The notes under the pieces: model-generated
Databases searched by the model: none
The model's input: only the letters and a program-made list of their open reading frames with translations
Told to the model about the DNA's origin: nothing
Made by a program: the position numbers and the translations under genes
Part shown: positions 5,575 to 6,144 of the stretch, piece by piece
How the letters are laid out: the number at the start of each line of letters is the position of its first letter
How positions within the stretch are numbered: the stretch's first letter is position 1
Assembly (NCBI GenBank): GCA_027296205.1
Contig: JAPUJM010000252.1
Coordinates: 1 to 6,144 of the forward strand
Direction: 5' to 3'
From: Actinomycetota bacterium
Lineage (GTDB): Bacteria > Actinomycetota > Acidimicrobiia > Spongiisociales > ZC4RG35
DNA: 6,144 nucleotides

Positions 5575-6144
5575 TATTGAGGGGATCCCCGGGCACGGCA
5601 GCAATGGTGAGGTCGCCGAACTCGTGGACGACTTCGAGGGTGTCGTGGCCCTGGAACGCCGTCTGGGCCGCCCGAACATAGGCGGCCAGCAACGCCGGGC
5701 CCGTGAAAACCTGCGGCGTCTGAATCGTCGTTGCGTTCTGAATCGGCCGAAGGGACTTGCGATCGATGAGGAGAGTGTCAGGCTCCAGCACCGGCACGGC
5801 GGCCCCAACCTCGTCGGCTTTGTCGAAGAGCCGTTCGATCAACTCGCGGCTGATGAGAGGGCGAGCACCATCGTGAACCCCGATCAGGTCGTACTCGCCA
5901 TCCAGAGCGGCCAGGCCCGACATCTCGGAGTCGGTTCGGGTGGCGCCGCCCACGACGATCCCTACCCCCAGATCGAGTGAGCCCAGTTCTTCATATTGGC
6001 CGGCTCTGCACACGAGGACGCACACGTCAACGTGGTCCTGCATGGCGGCGATGGTGTGGGCGATGAGAGGCTTGCCGGCGACATCGGTCATCAACTTGTC
6101 ACTACCGAACCTGGAGCTCGATCCGCCCCCGACGACGATCATGG
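5498..6144 (-). CDS. ispD: 2-C-methyl-D-erythritol 4-phosphate cytidylyltransferase IspD (start possibly outside window)
   Basis: IspD couples CTP to methylerythritol 4-phosphate, the third step of the MEP isoprenoid pathway, in the cytoplasm. Counting from the ATG at 6140-6142, the CTP-binding loop is GGGSSSRFGSDK (5-16, with Arg11 and Lys16). GGATRTDSEMSGL (65-77) and VHDGARP (89-95, Asp91) follow, then VPVLEPDTLLIDR (116-128), TTIQTPQVF (138-146), DTLEVVHEFGD (167-177) and the closing NIKVTRPADLEKVAEIL (189-205). The usual Thr-Asp-Asp acidic segment reads His-Asp-Thr here. From this Met the protein has 214 residues, shorter than usual. Family members generally have a few residues before the first strand, so this Met may be internal with the real start beyond base 6144. 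No ispF follows. Its 3' end overlaps the GNAT gene by 77 bases on the opposite strand. Confidence 0.92.
   Translation of the reverse strand, partial: MIVVGGGSSSRFGSDKLMTDVAGKPLIAHTIAAMQDHVDVCVLVCRAGQYEELGSLDLGVGIVVGGATRTDSEMSGLAALDGEYDLIGVHDGARPLISRELIERLFDKADEVGAAVPVLEPDTLLIDRKSLRPIQNATTIQTPQVFTGPALLAAYVRAAQTAFQGHDTLEVVHEFGDLTIAAVPGDPLNIKVTRPADLEKVAEILEGLFRNEPR

Noticed and set aside
5552..5590. GC-rich palindromes (GGCCGGCC, GGGGATCCCC) as a terminator for the GNAT gene
   Set aside because: They lie inside the ispD coding region, are short, and have no T-run. They are explained by GC-rich codons.
5381..5980. Plus-strand open frame of 199 codons across the ispD region
   Set aside because: It is the antisense of a well-supported ispD and lacks a start signal or conserved motifs.

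Overview
The window looks like chromosomal DNA of a high-GC actinobacterium. Reading frames are densely packed and GC-rich at third positions, spacers are short, and the gene set is typical of housekeeping DNA: HU, the MEP-pathway enzyme IspD, a cytosolic glycerophosphodiesterase, a PaaG-like crotonase and a DUF3237 protein. The HU, DUF3237 and IspD sequences suggest a lineage near the Acidimicrobiia, but that placement is an impression and not a computed assignment.

Layout, left to right. (1) 1-103 probably holds the 3' end of a membrane protein that starts outside the window. After a spacer of about 108 bases with no clear gene come an aminoglycoside-phosphotransferase-fold kinase (212-1213) and, 3 bases later, an orphan phosphoribosyltransferase (1217-1855). 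These two are probably co-transcribed. (2) The 87-base gap 1856-1942 is bounded internally by an 8-base inverted repeat whose arms both carry a TA end. It leads into a small DUF3237 gene (1943-2350). (3) A PaaG-like enoyl-CoA hydratase/isomerase lies on the minus strand (2426-3205), convergent with DUF3237 and divergent from an HU-family nucleoid protein (3332-3625, GTG start). HU is closed by a textbook intrinsic terminator at 3646-3676. (4) A tight three-gene set follows: glycerophosphodiester phosphodiesterase (3739-4536), a small type I membrane protein of unknown function (ATGA overlap), and a GNAT acetyltransferase (1-base gap). (5) The GNAT gene runs tail-to-tail into ispD (minus strand, 5498 to the right edge), and the two coding regions overlap by 77 bases. 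The ispD start may lie just outside the window.

Functionally, this is several short independent transcription units and not one system. GDPD releases glycerol-3-phosphate from glycerophosphodiesters. IspD makes CDP-methylerythritol for isoprenoids. The crotonase acts in acyl-CoA or aromatic-CoA metabolism. HU shapes the nucleoid. The kinase and phosphoribosyltransferase have no assigned substrates. I see no tRNA or rRNA gene, CRISPR array, transposase or phage gene. No clear undescribed system emerges. The items most worth a second look are the TA-bounded inverted repeat, the unknown membrane protein coupled to GDPD, the insertion in HU and the antisense overlap of the GNAT gene with ispD.
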